Assembly (NCBI RefSeq): GCF_004136015.1
Contig: NZ_CP024866.1
Coordinates: 3,602,960 to 3,666,959 of the forward strand
Length of the DNA: 64,000 nt
Source of the DNA: Pseudomonas sp. ACM7
GTDB lineage: Bacteria; Pseudomonadota; Gammaproteobacteria; Pseudomonadales; Pseudomonadaceae
Reading direction: 5' to 3'
Position 1 is the first letter of the stretch; every line of letters starts with the position of its first letter. Under the pieces are notes generated by a model. The model ran no database searches and was not told the DNA's origin. It saw only the letters and a list, made by a program, of their open reading frames with translations. Both the position numbers and the translations under genes were made by a program. Below, in pieces: positions 57,032 through 64,000 of the stretch.

Positions 57032-57526
57032 TCACCCAATTTCTATGCCCAAAACCTCAATCACCAAATCCCCCGCCGGCCGCTTCCACAGCACTTCATC
57101 CCCGACCTGCGCCCCGAGTAACGCCCGACCCAAAGGCGAACCCCAGTTGATCAACCCACTGGCAGCATCCGCCTGATCCTCGCCGACCAACTGCACACGC
57201 TGCTCGTTGCCCTGTTCATCGGCAAACGTCACCCAGGCGCCAATCTGTACTTTGTCAGACGAAGAGGCCGGGACGACTAACTGAGCGCTTTGCAGTCGTT
57301 GATTGAAATACCGCCAGTCACGCTCAAGGTCGGCCTGGCGCTGTTTGTCGGCCAGTTCACCTTTGGCACTCTGTTCATTGAGCAGGTTTTGCACGTCGGC
57401 AAGTTTCGCCTGAAGTTGGGCGAGTCCGGCTGGGGTGACGTAATTGGGCTGCGCACTGACTTGCCGTTCGACGGGCTGATCGGCTTGCGCGGCGGCGTTA
57501 TCTTCATTGACGAAGGCGCGACTCAT
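57032..57526 (-). CDS. Gre-family (GreB-like) transcription factor with a short coiled coil
   Basis: 164 aa. After an unstructured ~27-residue head, a coiled-coil region (VTPAGLAQLQAKLADVQNLL ... LERDWRYFNQRLQSAQLVVP) and the FKBP-like Gre C-terminal domain (VQIGAWVTFADEQGNEQRVQ, INWGSPLGRALLGAQVGDEV) are seen. Compared with E. coli GreA the two helices are ~7-8 residues shorter on each side of the tip, and the tip GDLKEN is replaced by GELADK, conserving acidic character at both catalytic positions. It may reach less far into the RNA polymerase secondary channel and act as a regulator instead of a full cleavage factor. Inference. Confidence 0.82.
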   Translation of the reverse strand: MSRAFVNEDNAAAQADQPVERQVSAQPNYVTPAGLAQLQAKLADVQNLLNEQSAKGELADKQRQADLERDWRYFNQRLQSAQLVVPASSSDKVQIGAWVTFADEQGNEQRVQLVGEDQADAASGLINWGSPLGRALLGAQVGDEVLWKRPAGDLVIEVLGIEIG

Positions 57527-57596
57527 GGTTTTCTCCCGTTATAGGGTTTGGGCCATGGTCGCAGGCTTTTAGTTTCGGCAGATGTCTGCGGGCGAC

Positions 57597-57953
57597 TTAT
57601 TGCGAGCGAAAAGCACGAGCGGCGTCCTGATCCTTCTGCTGCTGCCAGGCCTTTTCGCGCTCGTCCCAATGGTGGCTGCGATAATCCTCACGGTCCTCGC
57701 TTTCGCGCATCGCCTGACACTGACGGAAGCCATCGCTCCAGCCCTCGGCGTACTGCTTGTCCTTGAGGTAACGCGGAACGTTTTTACGAAATTCTCCGGT
57801 GATTGCCCCCGCCGCTTGCCGGCCACTGCTGCAACCGTCATCGAAGCCATCGGCGAATGCCGGTGGATAACCCTTGGCGATCAAATCCTCGTGGGTTGTC
57901 TGGCAACCAGCGATCAACATCAGCAACCCCGCCACGCCCACGCAACGCCACAT
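57597..57953 (-). CDS. Putative lipoprotein of unknown function
   Basis: 118 aa. N-terminal signal with a lipobox LMLIAGC (Cys-17), giving a lipidated mature protein beginning CQTTHEDLIAKGYPP. A GFDDGCSSGRQAAG motif and a C-terminal, highly charged, Gln/Arg-rich helix (HHWDEREKAWQQQKDQDAAR) follow. I do not recognise a family. The start at 57953 fits the signal; an ATG at 57974 would lengthen it. It lies upstream of the Gre-like gene on the same strand with 70 nt between. Confidence 0.72.
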   Translation of the reverse strand: MWRCVGVAGLLMLIAGCQTTHEDLIAKGYPPAFADGFDDGCSSGRQAAGAITGEFRKNVPRYLKDKQYAEGWSDGFRQCQAMRESEDREDYRSHHWDEREKAWQQQKDQDAARAFRSQ

Positions 57954-58036
57954 CTCAGACTCCCAGACCGTCAACGGCCTATAGGAGAAGTCTAGGAGTG
58001 GATTCGTGAGCGGGATGTGAAAGAAAGATCAAAAGA

Positions 58037-59890
58037 TCAATAGTGATACCACTTCACCTCAAGCATCACTTCATTCTCGGGCGAAGCCAGGTGGCTGAAC
58101 TCGCGCTGGGCACTCAGGCGCAAACCCAGGTTGCGCGACAATTCCCACTGTTGATTCAGACTCACGCTACGGCGCACTTCGCCATTGGTGAAGAAGTCGC
58201 CCTTGGCCTCCAGGCTGAAGTTGCCCAGCGGGTTTTTCCACAGCACGCCGCTGTTGAAACCTGCCGCCGGCGCGATGAAACCGGCAAAGTCGTTGTTGTG
58301 CTCAACGCGCACGGTGCCCAAAGCAAAGCCAAGCATGTCGTCGCCCAGTTTCCAGGTCCCGCCGCCACCGCCATTGACGTGGCTGACCAGGGTTTCGTCG
58401 TCATGCTTGCCCGGCACACGCTCCAGGCCGCCGGTGACTTGCCACGAGAGTGGTTGCAGCAATTCATTGCGCGGGGTCAGGGAACGGATGGTCGCCAGGT
58501 CCAATTGCTGCAACTGCCAGTGATTGCCTTCGTACTGGCGCAGTTTCATTTGCAGGATTTCAATCTGCGCGCCGAGGGGGAAGCTCTCGGCGTTGTCGTT
58601 GAGGTCGTGATAAGCCATGCGCAAGCCATACTCGCCAAAGGCCTTGTCGCCCCGAGTGCCGATGCCGGCCTGCCAGGTGCGCGATTCATGGCCATCCTCA
58701 GGCAGGCCGGGTTGCGGGATGTCCAGTTCCGGTGCCGGATTCTGGTTGATCGCCCGCAGCAATTCGAAACTGCGCTGCGCCCGTTGCGGATCGCGTTCCT
58801 GGCCGTTGGCGCGGTAGCGCTCCAGGCGATAGGCGGCGTCGATGATCAACGCCTGACGATCCTTGGGTTGAGCCTTGAACGCCGGTTCCTGTAACTGCTT
58901 CTGGTCGGCGCTGACTTTCAGCACCCACTCCTGTTCTTCATTGGTCAACGGCTCGGCGCGGCTCAACAGTTCACGTTCGCGAGACGGTCGATACTGAATG
59001 GATTCCACCAGTCCGGCTTCTTTTACCGCTTTGACGGTGTCCGTAGGAATCGCGGTCAGCGGGAACTGTTCGGTCAATCGCAGGCTCGGGCGGGCGACTT
59101 GCAGCAGTTCCAGCAGACGATAGGAGCAGTTTTCGTCGAAGAAGAAATAGTCGAACTGGATCTGCTTGAGCTCCCAGACGTGCTCGACCATGCGCTCGGT
59201 TTCTTCCTGGGTCAGATTAAGGCGGTACTCCCACAGATCACGGTTCTCGAGACTGCGGTACTCCGAAAGTTTTTCCTGATAAGGCACCAGGGCAAACAGA
59301 CCAGGATAGCCGCCCATCAAGCCTTTCCAGGCATACAGGATGCTGTTGTCCGAGCCTTCGATGTATGCGCCGAAGTTGATCGCATAACTGAGCAGGGCGG
59401 TTTGATCGCTCTGTACATTGGCCTGGTCGATGCGCAGCAATGTGTGGCCGAACATCGATGACGGACTGTTCAGATACGCTGCCGGGAAAATCATCACCGC
59501 ACTGTGGGGCGAAACATCCTTGAACCATTGCTTGAATTCAGTGCAGGGAAGCGTCGGCAGATCGGTCAGGTTGAGCTTTGCCTTGAGCCAGCGGGTGCGG
59601 GCCGGGTAGACGCATTGCGCATGTTTTTCGCCAGCACTGGCCGGGGCGTAGAGCGCTTGCACGGTCGCCGCCAGCTCGCGGTCAGGATGTTCATTGCCGT
59701 CGGCGGCGAGGAAGAATTTCTTGTCGCTGACATAGCTGCGCCAGCCGCCGAGTTTGGCGGTTTCGTAGTGACCCAGGGAAATCCAGAAGGGGTCATTGGC
59801 CAATTGCTGCAAACGTTGATTGTCGATTTTGGGCGTGGCAGACAGCGGGGCGCAGACACAGAGCGCCAGCCAGGCAAGGCGTTTGAGCAT
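58037..59890 (-). CDS. DUF4105 (Lnb N-terminal-like) periplasmic/outer-membrane protein
   Basis: 617 aa. A signal peptide is visible (MLKRLAWLALCVCAPLSA). The mature region has LANDPFWISLGHYE early and the DUF4105 block ~residues 120-290 (MFGHTLLRIDQ, LSYAINFGAYIEG, YFFFDENCSYRLLELL), which resembles the papain-like/NlpC fold, with Cys and His candidates in FDENCSYR and SMFGHTLL. The C-terminal ~250 residues look like beta strands with alternating hydrophobics and end EVMLEVKWYHY, so an outer-membrane barrel is possible. Function unknown. Confidence 0.82.
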   Translation of the reverse strand: MLKRLAWLALCVCAPLSATPKIDNQRLQQLANDPFWISLGHYETAKLGGWRSYVSDKKFFLAADGNEHPDRELAATVQALYAPASAGEKHAQCVYPARTRWLKAKLNLTDLPTLPCTEFKQWFKDVSPHSAVMIFPAAYLNSPSSMFGHTLLRIDQANVQSDQTALLSYAINFGAYIEGSDNSILYAWKGLMGGYPGLFALVPYQEKLSEYRSLENRDLWEYRLNLTQEETERMVEHVWELKQIQFDYFFFDENCSYRLLELLQVARPSLRLTEQFPLTAIPTDTVKAVKEAGLVESIQYRPSRERELLSRAEPLTNEEQEWVLKVSADQKQLQEPAFKAQPKDRQALIIDAAYRLERYRANGQERDPQRAQRSFELLRAINQNPAPELDIPQPGLPEDGHESRTWQAGIGTRGDKAFGEYGLRMAYHDLNDNAESFPLGAQIEILQMKLRQYEGNHWQLQQLDLATIRSLTPRNELLQPLSWQVTGGLERVPGKHDDETLVSHVNGGGGGTWKLGDDMLGFALGTVRVEHNNDFAGFIAPAAGFNSGVLWKNPLGNFSLEAKGDFFTNGEVRRSVSLNQQWELSRNLGLRLSAQREFSHLASPENEVMLEVKWYHY

Positions 59891-59946
59891 AGTGGGCAAC
59901 TTAATCGAAAGAAACAAAGACCCAGCGCGGTTGATGCCATTTGTCT

Positions 59947-60032
59947 GTAGGAGCTGTCGAGTGAAACGAGGCTGCGATCCTTTGATCTTTAAAAGCAAAG
60001 ATCGCAGCCTCGTTTCACTCGACAGCTCCTAC
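59947..60032. repeat. Inverted repeat, GTAGGAGCTG family (GTCGAGTGAAACGAGG subtype)
   Basis: GTAGGAGCTGTCGAGTGAAA inward with complement around a short centre (CCTTTGATCTTTAAAAGC). One arm has a base change from the elements at 7193 and 8229 (GATCCTTTG). Located upstream of the DUF4105 gene. Confidence 0.9.
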
Positions 60033-60066
60033 AGTTGAATGACATTACCCAAAGAGGGGCAGGTCC

Positions 60067-60100
60067 AAAAAATAAAGCCCGCCCCCCGAAAGGCGCGGGC
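60067..60100 (-). terminator. Terminator of the DUF3015 gene
   Basis: GCGGGC paired with GCCCGC (60095-60100 and 60077-60082) and a T-rich tail on the minus strand (complement of 60067-60076), ~10 nt after the stop. Confidence 0.75.
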
Positions 60101-60109
60101 GGATCGAGC

Positions 60110-60598
60110 TTAAGCTTGAGTGGCGTACTTGGCCAGACGCGGATCGCTCTTCAGAACGGCCAGGGTGTTGGTATGCACGTCGTCAGCGGTCACGTCAGCC
60201 TTGCTGAAGATCTGCTGGAAGTGCTCATGAGTGACGGCGGCGAAATGCGCACGGTCTTCCGGCGCCACGCCCAGTACCACGGCGTAAGTGGTCAGCGCTT
60301 CGCCCTGACCTTTAGCCATGTCTTCGGACAGCTCGTTCATCATGCCATTCATGGCAATCCAGGATTTGCCGCCATAGGTCAGCGACGCATTAGTCGCGCA
60401 ACCGTTGGTACCGGAGGTCATACCGAAGGTTGCGTTGCCGGAAGTGCCGTTGGTGGTGGATGCCAGGAAGTGAGCCGGGGTGCCACGCTGACCTTCGAAC
60501 AGCATGTTGCCCCAACCGCAATCCGGGCCGCCTGGCGCCTGAGCCATGGCATTGAGGGATACAGCGGTGAAGAGAGTACCGAGAAGAATCCGTTTCAT
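60110..60598 (-). CDS. DUF3015 periplasmic protein
   Basis: 162 aa. A signal peptide (MKRILLGTLFTAVSLNAMAQ) is followed by the DUF3015 pattern PDCGWGNMLFEGQRGTPAHF, LASTTNGTSGNATFGMTSGT, NGC and a C-terminal helical part. Two conserved cysteines (CGWG and NGC) probably form a disulfide. Function is unknown in the family. It stands alone between the DUF4105 gene and the divergent Lon-like gene. Confidence 0.86.
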   Translation of the reverse strand: MKRILLGTLFTAVSLNAMAQAPGGPDCGWGNMLFEGQRGTPAHFLASTTNGTSGNATFGMTSGTNGCATNASLTYGGKSWIAMNGMMNELSEDMAKGQGEALTTYAVVLGVAPEDRAHFAAVTHEHFQQIFSKADVTADDVHTNTLAVLKSDPRLAKYATQA

Positions 60599-60873
60599 AG
60601 CTTTGTTCTCTTTATGTGCATACCAATGGACAAGGGGTCTGGCCCAATCCGGCGCCAGTGGGCCAGTTATTAATCCAGCCGCGCAGTTTGGAGTTTAGGC
60701 ACGATCCCGGGGTTCCGTGATTTTTTGCAAAACATTATTGAAAACATTGATTTGGCCCCGTCCCGCTTGGGGATGCCGCTTTGTCTATGCTTTGGCTAGA
60801 GGCGCGCCTTGCAAGTGAGGTATGGGCAGCGCCAGAATGCCGCTATCTGCCCCGCCTGATGTAAGGAAGCCCG

Positions 60874-63312
60874 ATGCCTGATCCTGTTGCTGCCAGCTTG
60901 CGTCTAGCGCCCGAAGCGCTGACCCGTCCGTTTTCCGCTGAACAGTTCAGCTTCTCTACCACCAATGATTTGGAGCCCTTCCGCGGAGTGCTTGGCCAGG
61001 AACGTGCGGTCGAAGCCTTGCAATTCGGTGTGGCAATGCCACGCCCCGGTTACAACGTATTCGTCATGGGCGAGCCCGGCACCGGCCGGTTTTCGTTCGT
61101 CAAACGCTACCTGAAAGCCGAAGGCAAACGCCTGCAGACCCCGGCGGACTGGGTCTACGTCAACAATTTCGATGACCCTCGCGAGCCTCGCGCACTGGAG
61201 TTGCCGTCGGGCACCGCCGGTGCCTTTATCGATGACATCAACGGCTTGATCGACAACCTGCTGGCGACTTTTCCGGCCGTGTTCGAGCACCCGTCCTACC
61301 AGCAGAAGAAAAGCGCCATCGACCGCGCCTTCAACCAGCGTTACGACAAGGCGCTGGATGTGATCGAGCGCCTGGCGCTGGAGAAGGACGTTGCGCTGTA
61401 CCGCGACAGCACCAATATCGCGTTCACGCCGATGAGCGAAGGCAAGGCCGTGGACGAGGCCGAATTTGCCCAGTTGCCGGAAGCCGATCGCGAGCGTTTT
61501 CACGACGACATTTCATGGCTGGAAGAGCGGCTGAACGAAGAACTCGCCAGCCTGCCGCAGTGGAAGCGTGAGTCGAGCAATCTACTGCGCCAGCTCAACG
61601 AAGAAACCATCACCCTGGCCTTGCAACCCTTGCTCGCGCCGCTGTCGGAAAAGTACGCGGAAAACGCCGGCGTTTGCGGTTACCTGCAAGCGATTCAGGT
61701 GTATCTGCTCAAAACCGTGGTCGAGCAACTGGTAGACGACAGCAAGACGGACGCCATCGCCCGCAAGCTGCTGGAAGAGCAATACGCGCCGAGCCTGGTG
61801 GTCGGTCATCCGTTCAGCGGCGGTGCGCCAGTGGTCTTTGAGCCGCACCCGACTTACGAAAACCTGTTCGGTCGCATCGAGTACACCACCGATCAGGGCG
61901 CGCTCTACACCACGTATCGACAGTTGCGTCCGGGTGCGCTGCACCGCGCCAACGGCGGCTTCTTGATTCTTGAAGCGGAAAAAATGCTCAGCGAGCCATT
62001 CGTGTGGGATGCGCTCAAACGCGCGCTGCAATCGCGCAAACTGAAAATGGAATCGCCGCTGGGCGAGATGGGCCGTTTCGCCACCGTGACCCTGACACCG
62101 CAACACATTCCGCTGCAGGTCAAAGTCGTCATCATTGGCGCCCGACAGCTCTACTACACGCTGCAGGACCTCGATCCGGACTTCCAGGAGATGTTCCGCG
62201 TCCTGGTGGACTTCGACGAAGACATCCCGATGGTCGACGAAAGCCTGGAACAGTTCGCCCAGTTACTCAAAACCCGCACCTCCGAAGAAGGCATGGCGCC
62301 GCTGACCGCCGATGCGGTGGCGCGTCTGGCGACTTACAGTGCTCGCCTGGCTGAGCACCAGGGGCGTTTGTCGGCGCGGATCGGTGATCTGTTCCAACTG
62401 GTCAGCGAGGCGGATTTCATTCGCCAACTGGCCAGTGACGAAATGACCGACGCCGGGCACATCGAACGTGCGCTCAAGGCCAAGGCCACGCGGACCGGGC
62501 GCGTCTCGGCGCGGATTCTCGATGACATGCTGGCCGGGATCATCCTGATCGACACCGCAGGTGCGGCGGTCGGCAAGTGCAACGGGCTGACAGTGCTGGA
62601 GGTCGGTGACTCGGCCTTCGGTATACCGGCGCGGATCTCCGCCACGGTCTACCCGGGTGGCAGCGGCATCGTCGATATCGAGCGTGAGGTCAACCTCGGC
62701 CAGCCGATTCACTCCAAGGGCGTGATGATCCTCACCGGGTATCTGGGCAGCCGATACGCCCAGGAATTCCCGCTGGCGATTTCCGCGAGTATCGCCCTGG
62801 AGCAGTCCTACGGTTACGTCGATGGTGATAGTGCATCGCTGGGCGAGGCTTGCACCTTGATTTCGGCACTGTCGAAAACCCCGCTCAAGCAGTGTTTTGC
62901 GATCACCGGTTCGATCAACCAGTTCGGTGAAGTGCAGGCGGTGGGTGGGGTCAACGAGAAGATCGAAGGCTTCTTCCGACTCTGCGAAGCCCGCGGGTTG
63001 ACCGGTGAACAGGGAGCAATCATTCCCCACGCCAACGTTGCCACGCTGATGCTCGACGAAAAAGTGCTGACGGCGGTGCGCGCGGGGCAGTTCCACGTCT
63101 ACGCCGTGCGCCAGGCTGATGAAGCCTTGAGCCTGTTGGTCGGCGAGCCGGCCGGTGCGCCGGACGCCGATGGCCAGTTCCCTGAAGGCAGTGTTAACGC
63201 GCGAGTGGTGGAACGCTTGCGGGTCATCGCAGAAATGATCAGCGAAGAAGACCTCAAGGAAGCCGAGAAAGAAGCTGCGCAGGAAGCACTGGTCGAGGCC
63301 AAACCGGCTTGA
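60874..63312 (+). CDS. Lon-like ATP-dependent protease (AAA_32/Lon C type)
   Basis: 812 aa. An N-terminal ATPase region with an unusual P-loop (GEPGTGRFSF, Arg for the usual Lys at position 72) followed by a long helical insertion and a second segment GGFLILEAEKMLSEPFVW (Walker B-like). The C-terminal Lon protease domain (~residues 555-780) has the Ser-Lys dyad in VDGDSASLGEA and GGVNEKIEGFF. It resembles P. aeruginosa PA4576 and the AsrA protease, as I recall. Likely a stress-related quality-control protease. It is divergent from the DUF3015 gene. Confidence 0.88.
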   Translation: MPDPVAASLRLAPEALTRPFSAEQFSFSTTNDLEPFRGVLGQERAVEALQFGVAMPRPGYNVFVMGEPGTGRFSFVKRYLKAEGKRLQTPADWVYVNNFDDPREPRALELPSGTAGAFIDDINGLIDNLLATFPAVFEHPSYQQKKSAIDRAFNQRYDKALDVIERLALEKDVALYRDSTNIAFTPMSEGKAVDEAEFAQLPEADRERFHDDISWLEERLNEELASLPQWKRESSNLLRQLNEETITLALQPLLAPLSEKYAENAGVCGYLQAIQVYLLKTVVEQLVDDSKTDAIARKLLEEQYAPSLVVGHPFSGGAPVVFEPHPTYENLFGRIEYTTDQGALYTTYRQLRPGALHRANGGFLILEAEKMLSEPFVWDALKRALQSRKLKMESPLGEMGRFATVTLTPQHIPLQVKVVIIGARQLYYTLQDLDPDFQEMFRVLVDFDEDIPMVDESLEQFAQLLKTRTSEEGMAPLTADAVARLATYSARLAEHQGRLSARIGDLFQLVSEADFIRQLASDEMTDAGHIERALKAKATRTGRVSARILDDMLAGIILIDTAGAAVGKCNGLTVLEVGDSAFGIPARISATVYPGGSGIVDIEREVNLGQPIHSKGVMILTGYLGSRYAQEFPLAISASIALEQSYGYVDGDSASLGEACTLISALSKTPLKQCFAITGSINQFGEVQAVGGVNEKIEGFFRLCEARGLTGEQGAIIPHANVATLMLDEKVLTAVRAGQFHVYAVRQADEALSLLVGEPAGAPDADGQFPEGSVNARVVERLRVIAEMISEEDLKEAEKEAAQEALVEAKPA

Positions 63313-63339
63313 TACAAACCTGAGGTCACCTCAATCCCC

Positions 63340-63443
63340 TGTGGGAGCAAGCTCGCTCCGGGCGGCGTTCCGACGATGAGGCACTGACATTCAACATCTC
63401 TGTTGGCTGACAGTGCGCTATCGCGAGCAAGCTCGCTCCCACA
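63340..63443. repeat. REP palindrome with unlike arms
   Basis: Left arm TGTGGGAGCAAGCTCGCTCC followed by the GGGCGGCGTTCCGACGATG segment found at 56895-57023; right arm TCGCGAGCAAGCTCGCTCCC of the common type. The arms pair only near the outer ends, and the centre GAGCAAGCTCGCTC is itself inverted relative to its partner. The remaining 63444-63644 shows no supported gene. Confidence 0.85.
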
Positions 63444-63527
63444 TTTGACTTGGGTGAATCATGAAAAGTGCCATCAGTCTGGCGTCAATATTCACACGAA
63501 TGACCATTCGGCGCCTTTCGGTCTCAC

Positions 63528-63557
63528 TTGACGTGCTAGTCAGACTTTTCCTCTATT
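63528..63557 (+). promoter_or_regulatory. Putative sigma-70 promoter of the last gene
   Basis: TTGACG (63528-63533), 18 nt, then TCTATT (63552-63557), ~88 nt before the start codon. Consensus match only. Confidence 0.4.
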
Positions 63558-63644
63558 CTCAGGTCAAGGATATCGACAGTAATCACTGGATCGAGACAGT
63601 CCTCCCGTGGGGGCTGAATACCGGATCTACCGAGGGTCGCCGCC

Positions 63645-63986
63645 ATGTCGCGCAACCTCTGCCTCACCCGTCAATGCCTGGGCCTTGTGACCCGTATCGA
63701 GTGTGCCATCCGCCCATTGGCGGGGGATACGGGCATGTGGACCTTACTCTTCGCCGCCGGAATGGAAGGTGAACAACCTTCTGCCATCAAAGCCCAGGGC
63801 CCGTTTCATGGCCCCTTTGTGGCTGAGTCGATCCTCGACACCATCGTTGAAAGTCTCACCCTGCACGGCTATGAGCTGGCCGATGATCCGCAAATCTGGT
63901 GCCTGCACCTGCAAGCTCAGTTGCGGGAAATCAATGGTGGCCGCTGCCGTAACCCTGGAGGTTTCGAGTTTCGGCCCGAGCACTGA
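63645..63986 (+). CDS. Conserved hypothetical protein (PA4575-like)
   Basis: 113 aa. No domain recognised. It has MSRNLCLTRQCLGLVTRIEC, then GMWTLLFAAGMEGEQPSAIK, and a C-terminal part ESLTLHGYELADDPQIWCLH, LQAQLREINGGRCRNPGG. Four cysteines are scattered, and there is no signal peptide or membrane segment. I recall a small unknown gene next to the Lon-like protease gene in P. aeruginosa as well, which supports it as a real gene. The ATG at 63645 follows a GAGGGTCGCCGCC stretch. Confidence 0.7.
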   Translation: MSRNLCLTRQCLGLVTRIECAIRPLAGDTGMWTLLFAAGMEGEQPSAIKAQGPFHGPFVAESILDTIVESLTLHGYELADDPQIWCLHLQAQLREINGGRCRNPGGFEFRPEH

Positions 63987-64000
63987 ACAGGCTATTGAGC

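Noticed and set aside
60740..60860. Possible sigma-54 or heat-shock promoter upstream of the Lon-like gene
   Set aside because: TGG...TTGC spacing is three bases too long for a -24/-12 site, and the CTTGGGGATGCC stretch fits the sigma-32 consensus poorly.
63461..63772. 103-codon ORF starting MKSAISLASIFTRM
   Set aside because: It overlaps the putative promoter of the conserved gene at 63645 and runs into it in another frame; no family resemblance.

Overview
The window looks like chromosomal DNA of a fluorescent Pseudomonas (P. fluorescens group). It has high-GC codon use, two families of intergenic palindromes typical of that group (GTGGGAGCGGGCTTGCTCGCG-type REPs and GTAGGAGCTG...GATCGCAGCC-type inverted repeats), and a gene order around morA, glyA, yjiA, ybdD, cstA, the PilZ gene, radA, mscL and fpr that I recall, without a search, as matching P. 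aeruginosa PA4601 to PA4615. I see no rRNA, tRNA, CRISPR array, IS transposase, integrase or origin.

Layout. 1-2838: a three-gene NitT/TauT-type ABC importer. 2967-7161: a phosphodiesterase-fold protein, a YciC-type membrane protein, a DUF2076 protein, a NYN-domain protein and a DnaQ-like exonuclease. 7162-8334: an accessory pocket with a BRO-N (antirepressor-like) gene behind an elaborately structured leader. 8335-18012: housekeeping genes (AsnC regulator and divergent DMT exporter, RhlE, flavoprotein, deacetylase, GNAT, TesB, HAD, alpha/beta hydrolase, zinc peptidase). 18108-25957: a quinate/shikimate catabolic locus with an IclR regulator and EamA transporter, an MFS transporter, the fused 3-dehydroshikimate dehydratase QuiC, a TetR regulator, a type II dehydroquinase and an NAD-type shikimate dehydrogenase. 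26074-33385: LysR/tautomerase pair, DUF4160/DUF2442 pair, NCS2 permease-trmA operon, secreted DUF4879-like protein, a catalytically degenerate DJ-1 homologue and an MFS exporter. 33695-36548: Anr-box-preceded cyanide-insensitive oxidase cioAB plus a DUF2474 subunit. 36560-46284: rlmG, a LuxR-type AHL receptor without a luxI, fpr, mscL, radA, PilZ receptor, cstA-ybdD-yjiA. 46388-50797: a DctA-type transporter followed by two FCD-GntR regulators, then glyA. 51021-63986: morA, ettA, a Gre-like factor, a lipoprotein, DUF4105 and DUF3015 proteins, a Lon-like protease and a small conserved protein.

How parts work together. The quinate/shikimate locus is coherent. MFS and EamA carriers bring substrate in, an NAD-type dehydrogenase and AroQ convert it to 3-dehydroshikimate, and QuiC makes protocatechuate (its ring-cleavage genes are not here). 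The quiC and aroQ upstream regions share a 20-nt motif in the same position over a putative -10. The iclR and EamA upstream regions share a second motif. A-rich AAnAAnAA sites of the Hfq/Crc type lie at the translation starts of the MFS gene, aroQ and cstA, suggesting catabolite repression.

The best candidate for something undescribed is the leader of the BRO-N gene (promoter at 7494-7523, RNA about 7530-7685). A 17-bp closing stem and an 8-bp downstream stem compete for the same bases, and two segments carry an 8-nt perfect complement that could form a kissing interaction. The protein begins with a peptide (MIKVTPNPPE) that I recall from unrelated small Pseudomonas proteins, suggesting an interchangeable leader-plus-N-terminus module.
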